Source: Prorocentrum cordatum
Taxonomy: Eukaryota; Sar; Dinophyceae; Prorocentrales; Prorocentraceae
DNA length: 59,773 nt
Assembly (NCBI GenBank): GCA_963575745.1
Contig: CAUYUJ010003003.1
Span: 535,541-595,313, forward strand
Direction of reading: 5' to 3'
Both the position numbers and the translations under genes were made by a program. Position 1 is the stretch's first letter. Every line of letters begins with the position of its first letter. Positions 10,301 to 20,017 of this stretch are shown piece by piece. Under the pieces are notes generated by a model. It saw nothing but the letters and a program-made list of their open reading frames with translations. It made no database searches and was not told the DNA's origin.

Positions 10301-10564
10301 CATACAATTGCAACGCGCTCGGCTCCCACACGGCCACGCGAGGCCCCAAGCCCCTTCCAGGAGGCCACAAGAAGGGCCACGAGGCGCGCAAAAGGCTTAT
10401 GATTTCAAGGACTCTGCACCCAGACGCCCACACGAAGCTCCAAGACTCCTCAACGGCTCCCCAGACGTGCCACGAGGCGCCCAAGAGCCGCCAAGAAGCA
10501 TTCACGAAGTTCCCCCACGACGCCCCACAAGGCCTCTAAGAACCTCCACGAGTTCTCCGAAATA

Positions 10565-11050
10565 ATCCTGGGGGGTGGGACCCCCCCCCCCGAAATAGGA
10601 TCCTCCCCAACCGGGACTTCCGGAAACGGGACCCCTCACGAGGATCGCAGCCTTCGAGCGCGAAAATTAGCGCTCTCCGTCCAAAGAGGAAGGTGAGAGG
10701 ACACGCGAGGCTCCTTGGACCTCCCCAGAGGCTTTCTCGAGGCTCCTACGAAGGCCCAAGAGGGTCCCAAGAGCCTTCCAGAGTCCTCCGAAGAAGCCCC
10801 CAAGAGATGAAAATCAGTGATTTCCTATGGTTTTTCTAAGATTGTTGCTTCTTTGCATGTTCACTGTTCCGACGTGCCAAGACGGCCGAAGACGCTCACA
10901 AGACCGATGCCAGACGGCTCAAGAGGCCTCCAAGCGAGTCCGAAACCGGCCCAAGACAGCCCCGACACGGCCCAAGGGGTGCCCAAGACGGCCCCAGACA
11001 GCCCCGACACAGCCCAAGGGGTGCCCAAGACGGCCCCAGAGAGCCCCAAG
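10565..11050. repeat. Long direct repeat, unit 3
   Basis: Near-identical to 9431-9880 with a few substitutions and small indels, including one extra CCCCGACA-CGGCCCAAGGGG unit near 10995. It is therefore a recent duplication or conversion product, while the middle unit is old. Confidence 0.85.
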
Positions 11051-11344
11051 GTTTTTTTTTCTTTCTCGCATGTTCGGCTCTCCTGACCTCCGAGACAGCC
11101 GCAGATGCCCACAAGACCACCCAAGAGTGCTCAAGAAGCCTCCAAGCGATTCCACGGGGCCCAAGTCGGAACGTTTGAGCGCTCCACACCGGGTTACAGA
11201 CGTGCCAGGGAGCGTTTCGACACGTCTTCCGAACGAAGCCCATACATAACGTTCGTAGAGCCTGCCTGTCCCAAAGTCGCGTCAGCACGCCTCCCCGCGC
11301 CCCCCCTGCCTCATACTTTGCAGTAAACAGCTGCATTCTGGTCA

Positions 11345-11398
11345 GAATCCTGGGTTCGTACCCTTTTTTTAAGAAATTTGGTTGCGAACCCGGGATTC
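11345..11398. repeat. 18-bp hairpin
   Basis: GAATCCTGGGTTCGTACC at 11345-11362 pairs with GGTTGCGAACCCGGGATTC at 11380-11398. The GGTTCG motif only superficially resembles a tRNA T-arm; no acceptor or D-arm was found. The rest of 11051-11610 has no recognised gene. Confidence 0.6.
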
Positions 11399-11611
11399 GA
11401 TAAGTTTCCCTCTGAAGTCCTTTTCTTGCATTCCATTTGCCCCTTTCGTTGCTTCGACCACCAAGTTCTCCCACTCCCCCTCCGCAACCTCTGCACATTC
11501 GCAATGCGAGCCCGCGAGGACCCCTCGGAGGGACCGCAGGATACCGCGAGAAACCAGCCGATCCAAAGCTTCAAGGAACAAGATGCATGGCGCGAAGCGC
11601 CTATGCAGCCT

Positions 11612-11935
11612 TGTATATATACATATATATATATAGGTGTGTGTATATAGATGTGTATATGTATGTAATCATGCATATATACATACATACATGCATACAT
11701 ACATACATACATACATACATACATACATAGATACATACATACATACATACATACATAGATACATACATACATACATACATACATACATACATACATACAT
11801 ACGTACATATATACATACATACATACATACATACATACATACATACATACATACATACAAACAAACAAACATGCATACATACATACATACATACATACAT
11901 ACATACATACATACATGCACATACACACATACATT
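11612..11935. repeat. CATA tetranucleotide microsatellite
   Basis: About 320 bp of nearly pure CATA units with short TATA and CAAA variants. The Cys/Met/Tyr/Val frames are artefacts. Confidence 0.95.
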
Positions 11936-11939
11936 TCGG

Positions 11940-12460
11940 AGGGCTCTTGGGCTGTGTATTGGCAGTGTTGGGCCCATCTGGGGCCACGTTCGGGCCATCA
12001 GGGCCGCCTTGGGGCCTCCCGCTCCCGCTGTGGGGCCCAGCATGGGCCTGTCCTGGGGCTCTCTTGGGCCGTCTGAGGCTCGTCCCAGGCAATTTTCGGG
12101 CTCCCTTGGGCAATCTTGGGGCTCTGTTGGAGGTCTTTTCGGCGGTTTGGGGGCGTCGTCGGCTGTCGTAGAACGCCGGGAGGTCGAAAACGCGAGACAC
12201 CGAAAAACATTTCGAAAACCAACGGAAATCAAGGATTTGAGCCTCTTCGGGCTCTCGGGATGCTTCTCGGAGCTCTCTTGAGGCCTCTTGGAGGCCTCTT
12301 GTGCTGTGTATTTGCGGTCTCGAACCCATCCTGGACCACGTTAAGGCTATCTGGGCTGTCTTGGAAGGGCTTGTCGAAGTCCCCGAGGGCTTCTGGGAGC
12401 TCTCTGGGACAGTCTGGGAGCTCCAGGGCCGCTCCAGGGTGCTCTGGGAGCGGACTGCGG
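11940..12460. repeat. Degenerate TTGGGGCCTC-type array with core
   Basis: Array units flank a core at about 12165-12240 (GCGAGACACCGAAAAACATT and following). The array ends in GTCGCGGCCCCGGTCGCCCG at 12486-12505, a motif repeated at about 16090 next to the array ending there. Confidence 0.7.
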
Positions 12461-12536
12461 AACCCTCGTCCTCCCATGCCCTGTCGTGGTCGCGGCCCCG
12501 GTCGCCCGGGCCTCGTGCACGGGGATACCTACATAT

Positions 12537-13320
12537 CTCTCTCTCTCTCTATATATATATATACACACATGGACATATACATATACGTCTGCATACACAT
12601 ACATTTCCATATGCATCTACATCTACATCTACATCTACAGCTACATCTACATATGACATACATGTAAATATAGATGTACATATTCATTTATATCTACATC
12701 TACATATACATATACGTATACAAATACATTTACATACCCATGTGTAAATACATATACACATGCAGATACATCTACGTATACATATACGTATACATACACA
12801 TATACATAAACATAAGCATATGTACATACGCATACCTAAACCTATACATATACATACACATATACATATAAGTATTCATACGCATATGCATGCATCTATA
12901 TTTGAAAATAAAATCATACCTATACAAATGCATATGCCTATGTACATATGCACCTATACACAACAGCTTGCATATATATATATATATATATACACATATG
13001 TATATATATATACATATTCACGTGCATTACATGTACATGTACATGAATATATACATACACATATACAAGTACATGTACATCAACATGTGCATACACACAT
13101 ACTTGTACATATACATATACATATACATGTACATATAACTATTCATATATATATATATACAAACATACCTATGAATATGAACATGCAAATACATATACAT
13201 TTACATATATATGTACATACGCATATACATATACATGTGCATATACATATACATATACATACAAGTACACATATACACATACACATACATATGCATATAC
13301 ATTTACATATCCATCCCCAT
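12537..13320. repeat. ATACAT-type microsatellite
   Basis: About 780 bp of ACATAT/ACATCT/ACATGC units with CT at its left edge. The His/Ile/Tyr-rich open frames are artefacts. Confidence 0.9.
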
Positions 13321-13322
13321 CC

Positions 13323-13430
13323 GTATTCATCCATCCATCCATCCATCCATCCATCCATCCATCCATCCATCCGTTCATCCACCCATCCATCCATACATAC
13401 ATACAGACATGCATACATAAATACATACAT
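13323..13430. repeat. ATCC tetranucleotide run
   Basis: About 17 CATC/ATCC units grading back into CATA units. Confidence 0.9.
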
Positions 13431-13434
13431 TGGA

Positions 13435-13660
13435 AGCCTCTTGGGGTCTGCTTGGGGGCCTCTTGGGGACAAGCTCGGTGCGAAGACGAAAAACACGAAT
13501 CCGGTTGACATGTACGTATTCCGAAGAGAACGGGGCCAATTTTGCCTCTCGGGGCCCTCTGGGAGGTCAAATTGCACGGGTTATGAGGCGTCTTGGAGGC
13601 CTCGTGTTGGCTGCTTGGGGCCTCGTGGGGGTCTCGGGCGCCCTCTTGGGGCGTGTTGGT
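13435..13660. repeat. Degenerate array with core
   Basis: TTGGGGCCTC-type units with a core near 13475-13555 (GAAGACGAAAAACACGAATC and following). 13661-14270 has no recognised gene; a short TATA run lies at about 13857-13893. Confidence 0.65.
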
Positions 13661-14274
13661 CATGTATGTACGGAGAGATATGCTGCTGCTCAAGCACCAG
13701 GCAGATGCTGAGAGTTGCGGCACCGCAACGACGGGGTACCAGGCTCAACTCGTCGGCATCAGGCAGCCAGCTGGGTGGATTCGAGCACCCACGCCTGTGG
13801 AGAAATGACCAGGCGGAGTATCCAACCCTCTCTAACCATATGGCGAATATGCGCATATCTATATATATATATGTATATATGTATATGTATGTAAATGAGA
13901 CAGCATACTACAGCATAGGTTGGCATGTTTCGATATGCAGGGGCGGGGATTCTGATTCGCATGCTCGACCGCTAACTCCATACAACGAGCAAATCAGATA
14001 TGCCCCCTTCAAACGAAGCGGCCCCGACACGCCAAGACCATGCCGTCGCAAACTAAGCTCCCTCTGGCCTGCAGGCCGCACCCCCTGACGCAGACCGAGG
14101 GCTCCTCTGAGCCCGCGTGCACCGTCAATACGCGGCGCCGACTGTCGGCTCGAGGAGCAAGAGGAAGCAAAAGAGTGAAACACCAGTGCTGGTAGTACTG
14201 TTCTCAACCCTCCTGCTCTGGGTCGTGTTTTCCAGCTTCGGAGTCGAACGCCCTAAGAGAAAATAGGAATGGCA

Positions 14275-14500
14275 CGATTGTTGTTTCTTGGACCTCTCTT
14301 GGGGTGCCTCTCGGAACGTCTTGGGGTGCTTTTGGGAGCCTTTTGGCGCCTCTTGGCGGCATTTTGGCGCCTCCTCGAGCCTCTTGGGCCGGAAGCTCGG
14401 AATTCGAGGTTGGCTTTCTCCGTCTGGGACCCCTCTCGAACTTGTCTTGGGGCTCTCGTGGGCCGTCTTGGGGCCGTCCTGGGCCACTCGTGCGCAGCCT
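14275..14500. repeat. Degenerate TTGGGGCCTC-type array
   Basis: Array units followed by a GCGCGCGTGGTTCTAGCT end shared with the palindrome at 5176-5215. 14530-15160 has no recognised gene. Confidence 0.65.
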
Positions 14501-15165
14501 TGGAGCGCGAAGCGCGCGCGTGGTTCTAGCTAGGATCGTCACCGTCGTCATCATGAACATCACCATCGCCATCATTCCCCCCGCCAGGGCTAATGTACAT
14601 CGTTTCTGGATGCTTCTGGCCAGAATACGAAAGGAGTTTCTGAGGTTAGTCTCTGGGGAAAGTCGCGGGGAAGCTTTTGTTGTATTTGGTGTTGCGTCGC
14701 CAGGAGGTATGGGCTCCCTCCTCCTCGTGTTCCTACCTCCTCTCTGGACGTCCGATGTCGTGATGCTTTCTGTGCGCGGCCCCTGGACCTCTCGACGACT
14801 TCCTGGGGATGTGTGTTTTTTCATCCTGAGTCGTTTTCTGACGGTCCCGGGACCCTGCGAGGGGCCCCGGAGGCCGAAAATTGACCGAAACCGCCGTCGT
14901 GATTCTTCCAAGACGTCGGAGGTCCAGGTCGTGCTTCCCGCCTCCCCAGACCTCCGACGTCGTAATTTTTGCGACCTCGGGCCCAGGAATCGATTGGGAA
15001 AACGCACATGGGAAGGCAAGAAATGATGGACCCATCATTTCGTACCTGTGCCTTGATCAGTGGGACGGGCTTCGCACCGCCGCACATCACAAGACACGCT
15101 CGAGCGGATCCAGCCGTGGCGACGTCGGGGACTGCAGAAGGTCGCAAGGACACGGAATCTGAAAG

Positions 15166-15250
15166 GAAGGAAGAAAGAGAAAGAGAGAGAAAGAGAGGGA
15201 GAGAGAGAGAGAGAGAAACAGACAGACAGAGAGCGAAGGAGAGAGAGAGA

Positions 15251-15288
<38 letters not shown>

Positions 15289-15302
15289 CAGAGAGAGGAA
15301 AT
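15166..15302. repeat. GA dinucleotide microsatellite
   Basis: GAGA run with a few CAGACA interruptions. Confidence 0.9.
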
Positions 15303-15394
15303 GGAGAGGAGGCGAGCTTGAGTCAACGAAAGTCGCAGGGAAGGGGGCAGGGGGAAGAAGGCCAGAGAGCGCTGAAGGATACAAATACTGGAAC

Positions 15395-16105
15395 CCTCTT
15401 GGGATTTTTTGGGGGGCCTCGTCCGGCCGCTCGCTGGGAGTTTGACGTAGCTTCTCGGGAGCCTCTGAACCTGTCGGGGGCCTCCTGGAAGCAGGTTCGA
15501 AGCATTTTGGGGGCCGATTTGGGGCTTCTCGGGGCCTCCTTTGGGCCTCTTGGGGGTCTCCTGGGGCCTCTTGAGGGGCCTCCTTGGGGCCTCCTGGCGG
15601 CCTCTTGGGGCGGAAGGCTCGAGCTTGCGGTTCGTGGTCCCCCTCTGGGCCCCCTCTTGGGCCCGTCTTGGGGCCCTCTTGGGCCATCTTGGGCGCCTCT
15701 TGGGCCGTCTTGGGGCCCTCTTGGGCTGTCCTGGGGCCCTCTTGGAAGCTTCTTGGGCCGTCTTGGGGCGGTCTTGGGCGCCTCTTGGGCCGTCCTGTAA
15801 CGTCGGAAAGCCCAAAAGGCAACTTTGTTGAAAATGTACGTTTTACGAAGGGAATGGGCCAATTTTTGCGTCTAGGGGCCCTCTTGGGACGCATGTTGGA
15901 GGCTTCTTGGGGCCTCTTGGGGGCGTCCTTGGACGTCTGGAGGCCATCTTCAGCATCTCGGAGCCCTCTTGGAGGCCTCTTGGAAGTTTCTTGGGCCGTC
16001 TTGGGCGCTTCTGGGGCCGTCTTGTCTGACCGGGGAGGCCTCCGGCAAGCCCCGGCGAGCCTCCGGGCCCCCCGGAGCCCACATTTGCGGTCGGGGTCGC
16101 GGCCC
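15395..16105. repeat. Degenerate TTGGGGCCTC-type array with core
   Basis: About 700 bp of degenerate units; the core at about 15800-15875 contains CGGAAAGCCCAAAAGGCAAC. It ends with a GTCGCGGCCCCGGGC motif like the array at 12.5 kb. The frames read GPSWGPLG-like on one strand and RPKTAQEA-like on the other. Confidence 0.75.
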
Positions 16106-16349
16106 CGGGCCCCCGGACCCGGTGCGCCGTTATATGTATATAATCAAAACAATCGCCCCTCTCCTGTAGAGGGAAATGCCCGACCTCAACCTAACCCCCG
16201 GGCGTTGCGCAACGAGGGGTGATGCCTGGGGGGGGTGAAGGCAGATGCACCACTTGTGCCCTCAAGGGGCCCTAGAGGGGCCACAAACGACGCGAAAGGT
16301 GCACGTTTCCCCCCCCCTTTCCAATCGACCGCCCCCCAATTAATCAACG

Positions 16350-16425
16350 CCTTCCTCCTCCTCCTCCTCCTCCTCCTCCTCCTCCTCCTCCTCCTCCGCC
16401 TCCTTCTCCTCCTTCTTCTCCTCCA
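16350..16425. repeat. CTC tract
   Basis: Pure CTC repeat with small imperfections. 16106-16349 and 16426-16930 show no recognised gene. Confidence 0.9.
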
Positions 16426-16938
16426 GACCCTCGCGTCGATGGCGCGCCCGGATGATTGGGCCCAGCTCGATACCCCGAGCTCTGGGCCGCATCCCGCCCG
16501 CGCGTCCGTCCGCTGCAGGGCAGCCTCCTCCACGCCTGGGGCTGCCCGGGGCGAGGACTTGTCCAAGACCACACCTGGGATCCAAGCGTCCCATTTTTTT
16601 GCGAGCGGGGCGCTCTACACCCTGCGAAATGCTTAAGAAATCATGGGTTAAGAAATTCATAGTCTCAGAACTTGAATTCATAGTCCCAACATTTCTATTA
16701 TAATCTTAAGATCTACGTTGAAATATTAAGAATAATCGAGACTCTGGCCGAAAAAATAAGTTTTCTTAAGCATCGCCTAAGGTGTAGCCCGGTTTCGGCC
16801 CCCCCCTGGGATCCGCGCGCGAGGGCCACACAGCCCATGGCCGACTCACGTTCGGACGGTGGCCGCTCTCCCCCGCCCCACTCCCCGACGAGAGGTGGGC
16901 GGGGGCTCGGGGAGGTCACGAACGACGAAGGCGTCCTT

Positions 16939-17085
16939 TGGTGGGCTTGTTTTCCACCACCACCACCATCAGTAGGAGGGGGTAGGGGTCCTCGTCCTCC
17001 TCCTCCTCCTCTTCTTTCTCCTCCTCATCCTCCACCTCCTCCCCTTTCCAACTTATGGTGGTGGTGGTGGAAAACAGGCCCATCA
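16939..17085. mobile_element. Foldback MITE, family F copy 1
   Basis: Terminal inverted repeat TGRTGGGCYTGTTTTCCACC extended by CCACCACCAT (about 45 bp). The element is flanked by a perfect 5-bp duplication TCCTT (16934-16938 and 17086-17090). The interior is a short CTC-rich tract. Confidence 0.85.
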
Positions 17086-17090
17086 TCCTT

Positions 17091-17452
17091 ATCAGAGCGC
17101 TGGCGCTGCCCTGGACTCGCGTCCTCATGGATACGCCGCACGCTCCGCGAGGGGCACCTCATCTCGGGGGTTGCCGGAAGTGCCCCGAGGCCCGAGTCGC
17201 CCCCAGGATCTCCAAGGCCCCCCCGCGGCCTCCAGAGCACCCCTCGCGAGGCCCAGAGGGCCCCTGGGGCTCCAACATCAAGCGAGAAGCTGGAGGCGCC
17301 GTGGGCCAGGGGCACCCTTTGTAGAAACTCCCGATCACGGCCGCCCTGTGTCCACACAAGGCCGCGGCCCCGCGAGTCCGCACCGCGAGGCCACTGTTCG
17401 CCGGGTGCTCCTTCACGGGGGGCAGCAAACGTGAGGTGAAGAAACGTGCACC
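17091..17452. other. No gene recognised
   Basis: GC-rich sequence between two mobile elements. Degenerate CCAAG/GGCCCC units occur at 17160-17300. Confidence 0.5.
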
Positions 17453-17454
17453 TA

Positions 17455-17753
17455 CAGTCGGGGCGTTGACCCAAGGAACCCTAAATAAGGAACGAGGCCC
17501 CTTTTTCTGACTACCTACCAAACCACCCCAACCCAACCCGAAGACCTGAATTTGACCCGAATTTCGGGTTGGGGGGGGTACGGGTTCCATGTGTTTTTTC
17601 GACGTTCCCCGACCCCCCCCCACTGGAAATGGAGGGCAAATTGAGGCCTTCGGGTTGGGTTGGGGTGGTCTGGTAGGTGGTGATTTTCCACATGTTAAAA
17701 TGGATTTCCGATCGAAAACAACGAAAAGTGTTCCTTCTTCAGGGCCCCGCCTG
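17455..17753. mobile_element. Mariner-like MITE, family C copy 2 (interrupted)
   Basis: Ends CAGTCGGGGC and GGCCCCGCCTG with TA on each side (17453-17454, 17754-17755). It is longer than other copies because another element (17508-17683) is inserted in its CCCCTTTTT segment. Confidence 0.85.
17508..17683. mobile_element. Foldback element P, nested in family C
   Basis: A 176-bp element. The left end TGACTACCTACCAAACCACC pairs with the right end, which reads TCACCACCTACCAGACCACC in reverse complement; about 36 bp of inverted repeat, continuing through CCAACCCAACCCGAAG. It is flanked by TTTTC on both sides (17503-17507, 17684-17688), and the uninterrupted family C copies show a single TTTTC here. 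Confidence 0.85.
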
Positions 17754-17804
17754 TAAGAGCCCTCCCAGACGGGGTCGGAGCAGACGGGTTCGGAGGGCCG
17801 CACC

Positions 17805-17930
17805 GCATCGTCGATGCATCGCCGAGGCCTCGGCGATGCATCGGCGGTGCACCGGCGACGCCGGGGCGGAGAACCTCGGGCTCCACAGCGAGCCGCGCCG
17901 GCGACGTATCGGCGATGCCGCACGCTCCTC
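17805..17930. repeat. GATGCATCGGCGATGC palindromes (family K copy 1)
   Basis: Clusters of GCATCGGCGATGC-like dyads around GGGCTCCACAGCGAGCCG. Related clusters occur at 32185-32290 and 59075-59155, each with a GGGCTCCA-GAGCCGC centre. This looks like a dispersed foldback family. 17931-18485 has no recognised gene. Confidence 0.55.
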
Positions 17931-18489
17931 CGACCCCCTCTGCTCCGGCGAGTCGCGCACCTTTTGCGCCCACGGCGGCAGTTCAGGGGCTGGTGGGGGC
18001 CACCCAGGTGCAACCCTTCGACGAGGAAAGAAAAGCCCTTCGACGGTCCGCGAGGGTGCGCCAGGTGCGGCGCCAGGTGCGGCGCCGCCCGAGGGGCCCC
18101 GCGCAGATCCGAGAACTCCGCGCGGACCGACCAAAAAACAATGTTTGTGCAGCCTCTCTGCTGCGAAGGCCCCCCGTCGCCGCTCTCTTTTTTCGGGGCT
18201 TGGGGGCGGAATCGGCCATTGCTGGCCCTCTGGGCTGGAGCCAGCTGCTTGAGCCCCCTGCCTTCTGTCTCCGCCCGGCCCCCTCCCGCCTGCCCGCCCG
18301 CCCCGCCAGCACCAGCCTCCCGCCTGCGCGTTCGGCGTCGTCTGCCTGCTTCTCCCCTCCTTCCCCCCCGCTTCGCCGGGCAGCAAAGCCTGCCCGGTGG
18401 AGCTTCTAGTGTCTCTTGCCTTGGAGCTATGCGCAGCGCGTTGTTGACGCGACGCTGGTGGCACCTTATAGCGTATTCCAGTGCTTGAG

Positions 18490-18990
18490 CCAGCTACTGG
18501 GGCTGCCTCGGAGGTGGCCTGGGGCGCCCCTGGGGGGGGGGCGCTCGTGGCGTCGTGGGACTCTCTGGGGGGCTTCCTGGGCGGTGTTTCGGGGCGACCT
18601 CGGAAGGCCCTTCCGCCGCCGTGGAGCGGGAAAACAAAAAGCCGAAGAGGCGAGGGCGCCCCAGCCTTCAAGACCGCCGAGAAGTCGGTGAGTGTCGCTC
18701 CCTTGGGGGCCTCGTGGGTGCTTCGTGAGGGCACCTTGGCGGCCTCTTCGGGCCTCTTTGGGGGCCTCTCGGGGGCCTCGTGGGGCTTCCCGGAGGCCTC
18801 TCGGGGCCGGGGGCTCTTGAGGTGAGGTGGGTTGGGCCGCTCTCGGGGGCCTCTCGGGCAGAAGTTGGGCGATCTTGGAGGCCTCTGAGGCCGCCGTGGA
18901 GCATCGGAAAGCCGCAAAGGCGAGAGCGCCAAACGTCTTCAGAACCCGTTGAAACCTCTGAGAGTTTGGCCCTTCGGGGGCGCCGAGGGC
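18490..18990. repeat. Degenerate TTGGGGCCTC-type array with core
   Basis: Units such as CCTCTCGGGGGCC, with cores near 18605-18680 and 18890-18960 (CATCGGAAAGCCGCAAAGGC). 18991-19320 has no recognised gene. Confidence 0.65.
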
Positions 18991-19328
18991 GGCAGCTGGC
19001 GGACCGACCCGCCTTCTTTGCGCGGTCAGGGCTGCGCAGAGCGGCTCTGTGTCACGATGCCATGACATAGAACTCCAATCGAGAACGTGGTGTACAACAA
19101 CTCACCCAAGCGAGCCGGACCGGGCAACGGAACGGAACAGGGGGCTATGCGAACGTCGCCGACCAAACTGAACTGGCCGAACCAGGCCAGGCGAACCAAT
19201 GCCTCAAAGAGTGGCCGAAGAGAGCGGGAAGGCGCCACCGCAACGGACCCAGAGGGAACCCTGCGCGGGAGCTAATTGGCGGGATGCAAATGGGGGGATA
19301 AGTCCAGGGGGGAGAGAGGCGCAACCGA

Positions 19329-19498
19329 GGTACAAATTGTACCTACGCCCCACGGAGAAGGTACAATTTGTACCGACGCCACGCAGACAAGGTACAAATT
19401 GTACTTTTGACAACGTCCGCGACATGTGCGAGGATGTAAAAGGGGGGGAGAAGGTACAATTTGTACTTGCAACCCGCAAAGAAGGTACACATTGTACC
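19329..19498. repeat. 31-bp periodic palindrome array
   Basis: Five copies of a 15-bp dyad GGTACAAATTGTACC or close variants start at 19329, 19360, 19391, 19453 and 19484. The starts are separated by exactly 31, 31, 62 and 31 bp; the missing slot at 19422 holds a degraded ACATGTGCGAGGATG. Spacers are 16 bp, differ from each other, and mostly end in GAA or CAA. The dyads are almost the only A/T-rich sequence in the neighbourhood. 31 bp is close to three helical turns, which would put all dyads on one face of the DNA. A binding-site array is one reading; a simple tandem repeat that kept only its palindromic half is the other. Confidence 0.85.
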
Positions 19499-19559
19499 TC
19501 AATAAAACGGTACCGCCGGATACTCATCCCCCCATGACCTGATCCCCCCATCGCCATCC

Positions 19560-20015
19560 AGCCGACCTAAGTTGCCCGAAGAAGCTTCGGGAGACACTGA
19601 GGCTGTCACAAGAAGACCCTGGACCGCCACGAGGCTCCCCCGACGACTGAAAAGGCGGACATGCACTCGCGAAGTGTGGCCTGGGATCTGGGACCGACGA
19701 CGTCCTGTGCAGGGGCTTTCGGGGCCGGGAACAGAGGAAATCCTACGTGCTCTGGAGAGACGTCGTTTCTGGAGCACATGAAAAAGGGGGGCTGGCGGGC
19801 CTCTTGGAGTCTCCTGGGAGCATCTTTGGGGCGTCTTTGGTCCTCTGAGGGGCACCTCTGGGGCACCTGGGACACTTTCGGGTCCATCTTGGGGCACAAG
19901 ACTCGAAACTATCTTTTTCATCTGGAGGACTCTGTAACCGAGCGGGGCTGACTGCGAGCTTTGCGCCAGACATGAGCATGCCAACGAGGGGCCCATGCAT
20001 CAGCAGACACTAAGA
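19560..20015. other. Retrogene 3' flank; degenerate array
   Basis: 19790-19900 is a short TTGGGGCATC-type array. 19930-20015 is probably the 3' untranslated part of the minus-strand retrogene. I see no clear poly(A) tract or target duplication. Confidence 0.45.
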
Positions 20016-20017
20016 AC

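Noticed and set aside
11345-11398. tRNA gene suggested by GGTTCG motif
   Set aside because: The motif is half of an 18-bp hairpin; no acceptor, D or anticodon arms could be drawn.
12229-12240. Further spliced-leader relict (TTTGAGCC)
   Set aside because: Only a short match within degenerate arrays; the same applies to 9778 and 18249. Only 8574-8594 and 21560-21594 extend over the leader.
15060-16222. Overlapping long frames with GPSWGPLG-like residues
   Set aside because: They are translations of the degenerate TTGGGGCCTC array, open on both strands at once.
19329-19498. CRISPR array
   Set aside because: The repeat is only 15 bp with 16-bp spacers, in a eukaryotic setting and with no cas-like gene nearby.
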